From the NCBI RefSeq assembly GCF_000297395.2, contig NZ_HF570108.1:4821780-4885779 (forward strand): DNA of 64,000 nucleotides. Direction: 5' to 3'. Below, in pieces: positions 17,346 to 25,997 of the stretch (position 1 is its first letter; every line of letters begins with the position of its first letter). The translations under genes and the position numbers were made by a program. The notes below the pieces were generated by a model. It did not search any database. It saw only the letters and a program-made list of their open reading frames with translations, and was not told where the DNA came from. Source of the DNA: Micromonospora lupini str. Lupac 08 (GTDB lineage: Bacteria; Actinomycetota; Actinomycetes; Mycobacteriales; Micromonosporaceae).

Positions 17346-18720
17346 CTAGTACTGCAACGGCAGTAGGCGAATCGAGTTCGACTCGTGTTCGTTGGTCCGA
17401 CTGTGACGGATGTTGATGTCGATCGTTGGCATGGAGAGTTGGACCGGCTGCATGCCCGGATCGGGCCCAGGTTTCGGCGGTCGGAGCCGCGGCTGCGGGT
17501 CCGTCAGTACCTGTGTGGGCTGGTCTCTGGTCTGGGTCGTAAGAACGGCTGGACCTTGGCTGAGCAGGCCGGGGATGCGTCGCCGGACGGGATGCAAAGG
17601 TTGTTGCGGTGGGCGGACTGGGACGTCGACGCGGTCCGCGACGATGTGCGGGACTACGTGGTCGAGCACCTCGGCGACCCGGCCGGAGTGCTGATCGTCG
17701 ACGACACCGGGTTCCTGAAGAAGGGCACCCGGTCGGCCGGAGTGCAGCGTCAGTATTCCGGCACCGCCGGGCGGACGGAGAACTGCCAGGTCGGTGCGTT
17801 CCTGGCCTACCGCTCAGCGAAGGGCCACGCGCTGATCGATCGGCAGCTCTACCTTCCGGCGTCGTGGACCGATGACCGGGACCGGTGCCGGGCCGCGGGG
17901 ATCCCGGACGCGGTGCAGTTCGCCACGAAGGTGCAGATGGCCCGGGAGATGCTGGCCCGCGCGTTGGATGCCGGGGTGCCGGTCGGGTGGGTGACGATGG
18001 ACGAGGCCTACGGGCAGTCGGAATCGTTGCGGGTCTGGTTGGAACACCGGGATGTGGGTTATGTGGTCGCGACCCGCCGCAACGACGACATGATCACCAC
18101 CACGATGGGCACCTGCCGAGCAGACAAGCTGATCGCCGCTCTGCCGGCCCGGGCGTGGTGCCGGCCTGTCCGCCGGCGCGGGCGCCCACGGCCCGCGCGA
18201 GTACTGGTGGGCGCGGGTGCCGGTGCGGATCTGCTGGCAACCCGGCCGGGGCCACTGGCTCCTGGCCCGGCGCAGCATGACCACCGGGGAGATCGCCTAC
18301 TACGTCTGCTACGGACCCCGCCGCACCCGACTGCTCGACCTGGCCCGCATCGCGGGAGCCCGTTGGGCGATCGAGGAGTGTTTCCAGCAGGCCAAGAACG
18401 AAGCCGGCCTCGACGAATACCAGGTCCGCGACTGGCGAGCCTGGTACGCCCACATCACCCTGTCCATGGCCGCTCACGCCTGGCTGTCCGTGGCCCGATC
18501 CCTTACCGCAAAAGGGGATCCAGTCCCGGCGACGACATGATGATCGGCTACACGGTACCGGAGATCCGAAGACTGCTCACCGCACTCATAGTGCGATCAA
18601 CCCACCCACCCGAGCACGTCTGGGCCTGGTCGCGATGGCGCCGACGACGCCAACACCAAGCCCGAACCTGCCACTACCGACGACACGGCTACCCCTGACC
18701 AACTGCCGTTGCAGTACTAG
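17346..18720 (+). mobile_element. IS701-family insertion sequence, degenerate
   Basis: The outer ends are perfect 19-bp inverted repeats, CTAGTACTGCAACGGCAGT at 17346-17364 and its complement at 18702-18720. CTAG flanks both edges, matching the 4-bp target duplication known for this family. It contains one IS701-type transposase gene broken by two frameshifts. It abuts the IS5 element through a single shared CTAG. Confidence 0.85.
17385..18698 (+). pseudogene. IS701-family transposase, two frameshifts
   Basis: The gene encodes a DDE transposase of about 420 residues. The first catalytic Asp is in VLIVDDTGFLKKGTRSAGVQ, the second in VGWVTMDEAYG, and the Glu in ARWAIEECFQQAKNEAGLDE. After LPARAWCR (about 18155) an extra C shifts the frame: the true sequence continues as LSAGAGAHGPREYWWARV in the next frame. 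A second shift near 18538 ends that frame at TGA while the C-terminal end (MIGYTVPEIRRLL to HYRRHGYP) lies in the first frame. The element is probably immobile on its own. Confidence 0.8.
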
Positions 18721-18766
18721 GTGCAGGCAAGCGGGCAGCCCTCGGCGCCGGCCTCGTCCGGATGGT

Positions 18767-19357
18767 TCAGGGACGAAGGGCGCGGAGAAACACTGGCAGC
18801 ATCGTCTCCACCTCGGCGGCGACAACCGCCGATTCCGACCTCAGCCGAGCGACCGTTGAACCGTCGAAGTCTCCTTGGAGCTGGCGGATGCTGGACTCCT
18901 GTGCAGCGATGTCGAGTTGCTTTAGCCGGGCCGTCAAGCCCTCGCCCCTCACGTACACGTCGATCGCGGCGGCAATGCCGAGTGCGCCTGAACATACCCA
19001 GTTGGCTGCGTCGGGCGAGCCGTCAGAACGCGCGCATTCGAGGGTGTAAGCGACCAGAGACAGCGCGTCGGCGACCCAGTAGTCCGGGTCCTGACCGTCA
19101 CCAACCTTGGGCACCAGCGCGTCGACACGCTCGTAGGCCGTCGTCAGCCGGCCGTCGTCGACCGCCCCGAGGTGATCGGTGATGAGGTCGATGTACTCGA
19201 CAGCGACCGTTTCCAGGTCAGGGGCGATCGCCGTCAGCACCGGCACGTAGCGCAGGGCGCAGCACGCTCCGTGTACCGCCCTCGCCGCTCGGGGAAGCGC
19301 CGCTAGGCCGTGGGTCAGCTCGGTGTAGCCGGTCACCTCAGGCCCTCTCGTGATCAC
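18767..19357 (-). CDS. Putative immunity protein for the adjacent deaminase-like lipoprotein
   Basis: This 196-residue soluble, mostly helical protein starts with an ATG at 19357 that overlaps the upstream gene's stop by 4 bp, so translation is coupled. A GTG at 19336 with GAGAGGG before it is an alternative start. Segments such as ARAVHGACCALRYVPVL and ADALSLVAYTLECARSD recall, by eye, the helical DUF416-type proteins; this is weak. Its position immediately downstream of a lipoprotein with a toxin-like deaminase domain is the standard order for polymorphic toxin followed by immunity gene. Function is inferred from context; no family match is certain. Confidence 0.65.
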   Translation of the reverse strand: MITRGPEVTGYTELTHGLAALPRAARAVHGACCALRYVPVLTAIAPDLETVAVEYIDLITDHLGAVDDGRLTTAYERVDALVPKVGDGQDPDYWVADALSLVAYTLECARSDGSPDAANWVCSGALGIAAAIDVYVRGEGLTARLKQLDIAAQESSIRQLQGDFDGSTVARLRSESAVVAAEVETMLPVFLRALRP

Positions 19358-21069
19358 TCGGTCCAGAAGGTTCTGATCCGGGACTTGTATCGCGTACCGC
19401 TGCGGAACTCAGCCGGGCCGATCGTGAGTCCCTCGACGTTCTCCAACTGCTCCATGCACGATACGTCGCAGTTGGGCGCCTCACCGGGTTGACATACGTT
19501 GCGCTGTGCAGCGCCTTCGACTATGTACCAGTTGGCGTTGTGCTTCAGCCACTGAATGATCGACGCCTCGGCGTGCCCCGTGTACTCGGCGTACTCCATG
19601 CCCCCCAGGTCGACGTCGGTCCATTCGTCCGGCCTGGTCGGGGCTTCGGTCGCGACGATCTTCTTCGTGCCGTCGCCGTTCTTCTGGGCCACCTTCGCCA
19701 CGGCGACGGTCCCGTTCTGGCACTGTCGCTGTCGCCGCTTCCCCGCGAGCCGTTCGGCGTCTGCTCGCGCCGCTTCCGCACCGGCCTTGGAGCCCTTCAC
19801 CGGATAGCCGCAGCCCTGACCGGCCCGACACCTGGCCAGTCGTCCATCGACGGAACGATCGCGGCGCAACTGCTTGGTGACCGCGGTGACGTTGACGTCC
19901 GCCCGCGCGATCACCATGATGTTCGCGTTCACCGGCCAGGTACAGACGCCGCGCTTGTTACACCGCGGCAGGACCAGGCGCACGACGCACGACATGGACG
20001 TCGAGGAATTGACCGCCATGGTCTTCGAGTCGGTGCAGGTCTTCGCGTTCGACGGGCCGGTCACGAATGCCGTCATGTCGGCTCGCACCGTGCCGGTCGC
20101 ACCGGCACCCTGGGCGGCAGTCAGGGTGTTGGCGACGGTGGCGCGCACGGTGCAGGCGCCGCTGCCGAACGGACAACTGATGCCGCCAGTGAGCGTGGCA
20201 TTGAACTTCACCCGCGAGTCGACTGCCTTGCCGAGCTCGCGTTTCGCCTCGTTCTCGACATCGTCGTAGAAGCCGTCGAGCGCCGAGGGGTCCATCTCGC
20301 CGAAATCAAGGCTGTCGTCGGACGGGTCCCGCTGCGCGACGCGGAACGCCGCACCGCGCACCGCCCCTCGCGTCGCACGATTAGCGGCTCTGATGCGCGG
20401 GTGCTCGACCTTCAGCAACCGGTACGGACTGTTCGACGTGACGTGATAGATCGTGGAGCCGACCGTGACGACCGTGCTCTGCTGCTCGCCGACGGTACCG
20501 CGCCCCACCGCGGTGACGCCCGTCTGTCGTAGCTGCTCGCGGAACTGCCCGGCGACGTTGGCGGGGCGCAGCGTGAGGCCGGGATCGCCCATCACCCGGG
20601 CGTCGATGGCGACCCAACTCTTGGCGAAGCGTTTGGTCAGCTCGGCCTTGATCTTCGGGTCGCCCGCGGGCTGCGCGGATGCGGCGGACTTCCAGAACGC
20701 CTCGCCTGCGCGAATGAGTGTTCGGTCCTGCAGGGTGAGGATCCGCAGCGTCGCACCGGAGTCACTCATCGAGCCGTACGTCACGCCGCTGCCGGAGACG
20801 CGCAGATCGACGTTCGCGGTTCCGGCCGGATTGTCGAATGCTCCCTTGTAGTGCAGGCCAGGCGAGGCTTCGAGCCGGTCAAGCGCGCTGGTAAGCGCGA
20901 CCGCGGCACCTTCCTCGGGCGACGGCGGCGGGGTCGTGGCCTCGTTGTCCGGCTCCCGGTCACCGCCGAAAGTGCATGCCGACAACAGCAGTAAAACGCC
21001 GAGCAGGACCGCAATGGACGCCCGTCCCACTGCGACGAAGCTTCGACTCACCGCGGTGAATCTGTTCAT
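19354..21069 (-). CDS. Lipoprotein with C-terminal deaminase-fold domain, candidate polymorphic toxin
   Basis: This 571-residue protein starts with a signal peptide and lipobox, LLLLSACTFGG, so it should be lipid-anchored outside the membrane. Residues about 45-230 resemble a LppX/LprG-like lipoprotein sensor fold (ALDRLEASPGLHYKGAFDNP). A cysteine-bearing middle and a basic stretch (ERLAGKRRQRQCQNG) follow. The last 110 residues look like a nucleotide/nucleic-acid deaminase: HAE at 499-501, then NWYIVEGAAQRNVC and a C-x7-C-x3-C cluster (526, 534, 538) that could bind zinc, ending SGTRYKSRIRTFW. His/Cys zinc ligands and a catalytic Glu in HAE are the deaminase signature. The gene runs straight into a probable immunity gene. 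The start at 21069 gives the lipobox; an upstream in-frame extension looks non-coding. Confidence 0.7.
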   Translation of the reverse strand: MNRFTAVSRSFVAVGRASIAVLLGVLLLLSACTFGGDREPDNEATTPPPSPEEGAAVALTSALDRLEASPGLHYKGAFDNPAGTANVDLRVSGSGVTYGSMSDSGATLRILTLQDRTLIRAGEAFWKSAASAQPAGDPKIKAELTKRFAKSWVAIDARVMGDPGLTLRPANVAGQFREQLRQTGVTAVGRGTVGEQQSTVVTVGSTIYHVTSNSPYRLLKVEHPRIRAANRATRGAVRGAAFRVAQRDPSDDSLDFGEMDPSALDGFYDDVENEAKRELGKAVDSRVKFNATLTGGISCPFGSGACTVRATVANTLTAAQGAGATGTVRADMTAFVTGPSNAKTCTDSKTMAVNSSTSMSCVVRLVLPRCNKRGVCTWPVNANIMVIARADVNVTAVTKQLRRDRSVDGRLARCRAGQGCGYPVKGSKAGAEAARADAERLAGKRRQRQCQNGTVAVAKVAQKNGDGTKKIVATEAPTRPDEWTDVDLGGMEYAEYTGHAEASIIQWLKHNANWYIVEGAAQRNVCQPGEAPNCDVSCMEQLENVEGLTIGPAEFRSGTRYKSRIRTFWTE

Positions 21070-21214
21070 GGACTGAGAGTGCCCTGCGGTGTCAACGGCG
21101 CAATACCTACTTCCCACGAAGCACGTTCAGGAGAAGTTCCCGGTAGCCGATGACGCTCACCGCCTGCCACCGCACGTCGAGAACGGAGAACGGTACGGCC
21201 ACTACCATGCGAAT

Positions 21215-24200
21215 GTGGCTCACGTTCCCCAGGTCCGCCGGCCGTACCCGCTGCTCGTCGTCGCGGCGGTCCTGTTGGCGCTCGGCGCCGCCACGGCCTG
21301 GGGGGTCGGCGACACGCTGGGGCTGAGTCACTCCCCCGCCGCTGTTCCGCAGGAGGACACTGTCGCCGCGCCGGCACGGACGCCCGCGCCGGTTCCGCCG
21401 TTGGCGTCCCTCGTCGTACCCGACGATCCGCGCCTCAAAAAGGCCGCAGCCGCCGTCGCCGACGCGGTCGCCCTCCGCGGCCTGCCCCGGCCGGTGCTCG
21501 CCCCGGCAGCGTCGAGCCCGGCCAGCTCCGCGACGGCTACGCCCAGCCCGGCCAGCTCCGCAACGGCCACGCCGAGCCCGGCAACGGCCGCGACGGCCAA
21601 TGCGGGCACCGGCACGACGCGCGGCGGGGCACCGGACCTGTCGGCGGTGAGCACGCTGCGGGCGGGCGTGCTGGCAGCCCTCGGCGCAACGCCCGAGTCG
21701 TACCGGCTCGATGTGCGCGGCACCGAGCTGGTCGTCCAGGGCGGTGACGTCGCGGGCGTGGCGGCCGGGATGTACCGGCTGGCCGACCGGATCCGCTCCG
21801 GTGTCGAGGCGCTCCCCGCGGCGGACGCGGGACGGGTGGTCCTCCCCCGGCTCGGCCTGCGGCTGACCGACGCGGGTTCGGTGGGGCGCGAGCCCGACCC
21901 GGCCGTCTTCGCCGCCGGCGACGACTACGGCCTGAACACCGACGTGGTCGGGTCGGCGGTGCTGCCTCGCGCCCCGTGGGTGGACGCCGGCGCGGTGGCC
22001 CGCATCGACGCGCAGTTTCGGCAGTTCGTCGACCACTCGGTGGCGCAGGGATTCAATGGGATCGTCGTGCCCGGCTTCCTGGAGTACGTCACGTTCGCGA
22101 AGGTCGGCGACGGGCACGCGGTCTACCCGCCCGGCGACCCGCACGTCGACCGCGCACGGGCGATGGTCGCGGCGTTCGGCCCGGTCTTCCGGTACGCCGA
22201 GGACATGGGCGTGCGGGTCTACCTGCTGACCGACATGCTCGCGGTGTCGCCCCCGCTGGAGGCGTACCTGACGCGAACCGTCGGCGGCCTCGACGCGGCC
22301 GACCCCCGGCTGTGGGCGGTTTACCAGGCCGGCCTGGCCGAGCTGTTCGAGAGCATGCCGTTCGTCGACGGCCTGATGGTCCGCGTCGGTGAGGGCGGCG
22401 AGGTGTACGCCGGAACCGGCTGGGACTACTCGTCACGGCTCGCGGTCACCACGGAAGCATCCGTGCGCGCGATGCTGCGGGCGCTGCTGGACACCGCGGG
22501 CCCGGCCGGCAAGGAGATCATCTTCCGGACGTGGACGGTGGGCGTCGGCGCCGTCGGCGACCTGCACACCAACCCGGAGTCGTACGCGAAGGTCCTCGGC
22601 GGGCTCGACGATCCGCACCTGATCGTGTCCACCAAGTACACCCTGGGCGACTTCTACAGCCACCTCCCGCTGAACACCACACTGCTGGGCGGCGAGCACC
22701 GCCGCATCGTGGAGTTCCAGGCCCGGCGCGAGTTCGAGGCGTTCGGCTCGCTGCCCAACGACCTCGGCCCGCTGCACCGCGAGGCGCTGCGCGCGTTCCT
22801 CGCCGCCAACCCGAACGTCGAGGGTGTGTGGAACTGGACCCAGGACGGCGGGCCGTTGCGCGCCGGGCCCATGTCGCTGTACCTGCGCGCCGGGTTCTGG
22901 CAGCTCTACGACCTCAACACGTACGCCGTCGGTCGCCTGGCCTGGGACCCGGACGTCGACCCGGCGCAGGTCACGGCGGACTGGGCGTACCGCACGTTCT
23001 CCGGCGACCCGGCCACCGTCGCCGCGATCGGGCAGGCCATGGCGCTGTCCCGGCAGGCGGTCACCAAGGGTCTCTACATCGGCCCGTACGCCGACCGGTC
23101 GGTGCGCGCACTCGGGCTGGAACCGCCGCCCATGATGTGGATCTTCGAGTGGGACATCCCCACCGGCGACACCGCGGCGCTTGACAGCATCTACGCGGTG
23201 ACCGGCGGCCGCGTCGACGAGGCGATCGAGGAGGGCAGGCAGGCCGTCGTGCTGGCCCGGCGCATGCGTGACCTGATCGCCGCGACCGAACCGACGACCT
23301 GGCGGGACGCCGAACTGCGCGGGCGCTTCACCGCGACTCTCGACTACCAGGTCGACCTGTTCGAGACGCTTGGCGCGTACCGGACCATGGTGCTGCGACA
23401 CGCGCAGTGGCTGGACACGGGTGACCCGGCCGCCCGCCACGACTGGCGGCTAGCCACGGCGGCGTACCACGACGCGCGCGACGCGCACCGGCAGCGCTAC
23501 GGCGCCGACCTGGACCTGCCCGCGTACAACTTCACCGCCGCCGACCTCGGCGCGCGGCGCGCCGATCGGGACCCCGCGATGGCCTGGGCGGCCCGGGTGA
23601 TGCTCGGGTCGATCCTGCTGCTGGTGGTGCTCGGCCGGTACGGGCGCGGGTCCGGCGCGGCCGCCGCGCGCGCGTTGCTGCTCGGCGCGCTCCGACCGTG
23701 GCGGGTCGCCGCGCTGCCGACGCCCACGACGCGGGTGGACCGGGTGTTGGTGTGGCTGGTCCCGGCCGTGGTGCTGGTGGCGAGCCGGCTCGTCTTGACC
23801 TGGTTCGCCGCGCCGGCGCACCTGCTGGTCACCCTCGGTGGGTGGGCGCTGTTCGCCCTCGTCGTACGCCTCGCCGGCGGCCGCCGGGATCCCTTCCACC
23901 TGTGGGCCGTGGTCGGCGGCGTCGCGCTGCTGCGCAGCGTGCTGCTGCTGACGGCGCTCGCCGGGCGCGGGCCGGGCGGTTACTGGTTCGCCTTCTGGAC
24001 CGCGCCGAGTGTGCGCGCGGCGTACGTCACCGTCGCGTTCGCGGCGTTCTGCTGGCTGTTCGTGGCCGTCGCCGTGGTCCTGCGGGACCGGTACGGCCTG
24101 CGCCGCCGAAGCGCCGTCGGGCTGACCCTCACCGCCGCGGGCGTGCCCCTCGGCGTGCTGTCCGCCCTGGTCTCGGTGGTGGGCCTGGAACGCGCGTTGA

Positions 24201-24373
24201 CGGTGTGGAACGACCAGCTCGCGCTGCTGCCCTGGGGCCTGTCCCGCATCCTCGGCATCACCGTCTACCTCGGCATCCCCGCCCAACTCCCTGCGTACAC
24301 CGCCGCCGTCGGGGTCGCCCTGGCCGCAGTCGGCCTGCTCCTGTCACTCGGCCGCCACCGGCAATCCGCCTGA
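21215..24373 (+). CDS. Large membrane-anchored GH67-like (alpha-glucuronidase-related) protein
   Basis: About 1052 residues: an N-terminal membrane anchor (PYPLLVVAAVLLALGAATAWG), a Ser/Pro/Ala/Thr-rich linker containing the repeat SSATATPSPA twice, a large extracellular domain, and six or so membrane segments after residue 830. The extracellular part has a GH67-like plan: a carbohydrate-esterase/GH20-like alpha-beta segment, a barrel with FNGIVVPGFLEYV, and NPNVEGVWNWTQDGGPLR, YDLNTYAVGRLAWDPDVD near the barrel end. No family assignment is certain. Start is uncertain: GTG 21215 is preferred over GTG 21089 because the codons between have unusually low GC at third positions. It is divergent from the toxin-like lipoprotein gene. 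Confidence 0.75.
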   Translation: MAHVPQVRRPYPLLVVAAVLLALGAATAWGVGDTLGLSHSPAAVPQEDTVAAPARTPAPVPPLASLVVPDDPRLKKAAAAVADAVALRGLPRPVLAPAASSPASSATATPSPASSATATPSPATAATANAGTGTTRGGAPDLSAVSTLRAGVLAALGATPESYRLDVRGTELVVQGGDVAGVAAGMYRLADRIRSGVEALPAADAGRVVLPRLGLRLTDAGSVGREPDPAVFAAGDDYGLNTDVVGSAVLPRAPWVDAGAVARIDAQFRQFVDHSVAQGFNGIVVPGFLEYVTFAKVGDGHAVYPPGDPHVDRARAMVAAFGPVFRYAEDMGVRVYLLTDMLAVSPPLEAYLTRTVGGLDAADPRLWAVYQAGLAELFESMPFVDGLMVRVGEGGEVYAGTGWDYSSRLAVTTEASVRAMLRALLDTAGPAGKEIIFRTWTVGVGAVGDLHTNPESYAKVLGGLDDPHLIVSTKYTLGDFYSHLPLNTTLLGGEHRRIVEFQARREFEAFGSLPNDLGPLHREALRAFLAANPNVEGVWNWTQDGGPLRAGPMSLYLRAGFWQLYDLNTYAVGRLAWDPDVDPAQVTADWAYRTFSGDPATVAAIGQAMALSRQAVTKGLYIGPYADRSVRALGLEPPPMMWIFEWDIPTGDTAALDSIYAVTGGRVDEAIEEGRQAVVLARRMRDLIAATEPTTWRDAELRGRFTATLDYQVDLFETLGAYRTMVLRHAQWLDTGDPAARHDWRLATAAYHDARDAHRQRYGADLDLPAYNFTAADLGARRADRDPAMAWAARVMLGSILLLVVLGRYGRGSGAAAARALLLGALRPWRVAALPTPTTRVDRVLVWLVPAVVLVASRLVLTWFAAPAHLLVTLGGWALFALVVRLAGGRRDPFHLWAVVGGVALLRSVLLLTALAGRGPGGYWFAFWTAPSVRAAYVTVAFAAFCWLFVAVAVVLRDRYGLRRRSAVGLTLTAAGVPLGVLSALVSVVGLERALTVWNDQLALLPWGLSRILGITVYLGIPAQLPAYTAAVGVALAAVGLLLSLGRHRQSA

Positions 24374-24508
24374 CCCGCCTCGATCGGACCTGTGTCGCCG
24401 CGCCGGCGGAGGCAGTTGACCGTGGGACGGCCGCAGCGGATGATCCAGCGACGTGTCGCTAGGGCAACGTGATCACCGTTAGGCGGCGGCTTCGGGAGAG
24501 CGGATTTC

Positions 24509-25195
24509 ATGAAGTTCCTTCTCACGTCGGGGGGCATCGGTAACCCGAGCATCTCCGACGCGCTCGTCGACCTGTTGGGCAAGCCGATCGCCGAGTCCAC
24601 GGCCCTGTTCGTCCCCACCGGTGTCTACCCCTTCCCCGGTGGAGCCGAGAGGGCGTGGAAGGCGATCCACGGCCAAGCGGAGATCCCGCTGACCCAGCTC
24701 GGTTGGAAGTCCCTGGGGCTGTTGGAGCTCACCGCGCTGCCGACCATTCGCGAAGAGAACTGGCTCCCGGCGGTCCAGGGGGCCGATGCCCTCCTGGTCT
24801 GGGGCGGCGATGTGCTGTACCTGACCTACTGGATGCGCCAGTCGGGCCTGGCCGACCTCCTGCCGTCGCTTACCGACACGGTTTATGTGGGGGTCAGCGC
24901 CGGGAGCATCGCGGTCACCCCGTACAACTGCGACGCCGAATTCGACAGTCAGTTCGTCCCTGACGGCAGCGACATGGCGCAGGACGCCGACCGTGCGCTG
25001 GGGTTGGTGGATTTCACCCTGTACCCCCACCTCAATCATCCGGACATGGAGGACACCGAGCTGTCCCACATCCAGAAGTGGGCGTCCGGAATCCCCGTCC
25101 CGACGTACGCCATCGACGACAACACCGCCATCAAGGTGGTCGATGGCACCGTCGAGGTCATCTCCGAAGGCGACTGGAGACTGATCAACCCCTGA
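24509..25195 (+). CDS. Peptidase E-like S51 serine peptidase (type 1 glutamine amidotransferase fold)
   Basis: This 228-residue cytoplasmic protein resembles dipeptidase E, which cleaves Asp-X dipeptides. It has FVPTGVYPFPGG, the LLVWGGDVLYL turn, the nucleophile elbow VGVSAGS with serine near residue 130, and a late FTLYPHLNHPDMED carrying the candidate catalytic histidine. GGAGAGCGG lies 13-21 bp before the ATG. The gene stands alone between a long upstream gene and a convergent cupin gene. Confidence 0.88.
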   Translation: MKFLLTSGGIGNPSISDALVDLLGKPIAESTALFVPTGVYPFPGGAERAWKAIHGQAEIPLTQLGWKSLGLLELTALPTIREENWLPAVQGADALLVWGGDVLYLTYWMRQSGLADLLPSLTDTVYVGVSAGSIAVTPYNCDAEFDSQFVPDGSDMAQDADRALGLVDFTLYPHLNHPDMEDTELSHIQKWASGIPVPTYAIDDNTAIKVVDGTVEVISEGDWRLINP

Positions 25196-25264
25196 CGGAG
25201 ACGTCCCTTCAGCCGAGCCAGCTCCTACCCGGGGCGGGTCCGCAACTCACGGGCAATTGGCCGG

Positions 25265-25765
25265 TCACAGGAACTCGCTGCGGTACGTCGAGGCCAGCTC
25301 GGCACCGCGGCGGCGGCGTTCGGCGAGTTCGTCAGGTGAGAGCTGCGGCGGCGGCGCGTCCTTGCCCGCGACGACGTCGCCGATGCGGGCGAAGTACTCG
25401 TCCTGGCCGGCCGGGGTGCACATACAGAGCATGTGGGCCGGCGCACCGGAGGTGTTGCGGAAGTTGTGCGGCGCGTTGGCCGGGATGTTGATCGTGGAGC
25501 CGGCCCGCACGACGTGCTTCTCGCCGCGGAAGGTGAACTCGATCTCGCCCTCGAGGATCGTGAACATCTCCTCGAAGTCGTGCCGGTGCGGTGGCGGGCC
25601 GCCGCCGTCGGGGACGCGCATGTCGATCAGGCAGTACGCGCCGTTGGTCTGCTCGCCCGTGATCAACATGCCGTAGGTGTTGCCCACGAGGGAGATGTAG
25701 GTCGTGTCGGGATCGTCGGGGTTCGCCACGGTCAGCGAGCGAGTGGGGTCGTCGTCGGGAATCAT
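25265..25765 (-). CDS. Cupin-domain protein
   Basis: This 166-residue single-domain cupin has the first metal-binding motif as PPPHRHDFEEMFTILEGEIE and the second as IPANAPHNFRN. It could be a small dioxygenase, isomerase or binding protein; nothing fixes the substrate. The ATG at 25765 is chosen since GGAG lies 9 bp upstream, whereas the ATG at 25774 directly abuts GGAG. The stop converges with the peptidase E gene, 69 bp apart. Confidence 0.85.
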   Translation of the reverse strand: MIPDDDPTRSLTVANPDDPDTTYISLVGNTYGMLITGEQTNGAYCLIDMRVPDGGGPPPHRHDFEEMFTILEGEIEFTFRGEKHVVRAGSTINIPANAPHNFRNTSGAPAHMLCMCTPAGQDEYFARIGDVVAGKDAPPPQLSPDELAERRRRGAELASTYRSEFL

Positions 25766-25997
25766 CGTGATCATCTCCTGGGTGTGTGCGGTCGGTTGGT
25801 GGGATCGTCCGGTGACGGCGCGTCTCCCGGAGGCGGGGCTGCTGGTGTGATCCTCGCGGAACTCGTGTCGTTCCACAGCCCAATCGTGCGCGGAAGGCTC
25901 AGACGACGCGACGCAGCCGAGGGTCGCAGAGCGTTACGGCCTCGGTATGGATCGGAAACAGTGCCCGGCGAGCATCGGACGGGTGAGCGCATCGCCC

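Larger units (their letters stand above)
16434..17349 (+). mobile_element. IS5-family (IS427-like) insertion sequence, degenerate
   Basis: Near-perfect inverted ends bound this element: 16434-16456 and 17327-17349 match at 21 of 23 positions, with tips reading GGCAGTGTCTTC and GGCCGTGTCTTC. CTAG lies at both outer edges (16434-16437, 17346-17349), consistent with a CTAG or TA target duplication. It carries a two-frame IS5-type transposase; the second frame has a further shift, so the copy is probably dead. Its right CTAG is shared with the left edge of the IS701 element. Confidence 0.85.

Noticed and set aside
21089..21214. N-terminal extension of the GH67-like gene from GTG 21089
   Set aside because: Third-position GC is low over these 42 codons compared with the rest of the gene, and the 20-bp gap to the divergent gene would leave no room for promoters.
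21520..21600. Tandem repeat of about 27 bp in the GH67-like gene
   Set aside because: It encodes the Ser/Thr/Pro linker repeat and is explained as protein-level linker expansion, not a CRISPR or regulatory repeat.
25932..25960. GlnR-type nitrogen box (GTTAC ... GGAAAC) before nasA
   Set aside because: The two short elements are spaced too far apart for the usual motif (gTnAc-n6-GaAAc), so it is not supportable.
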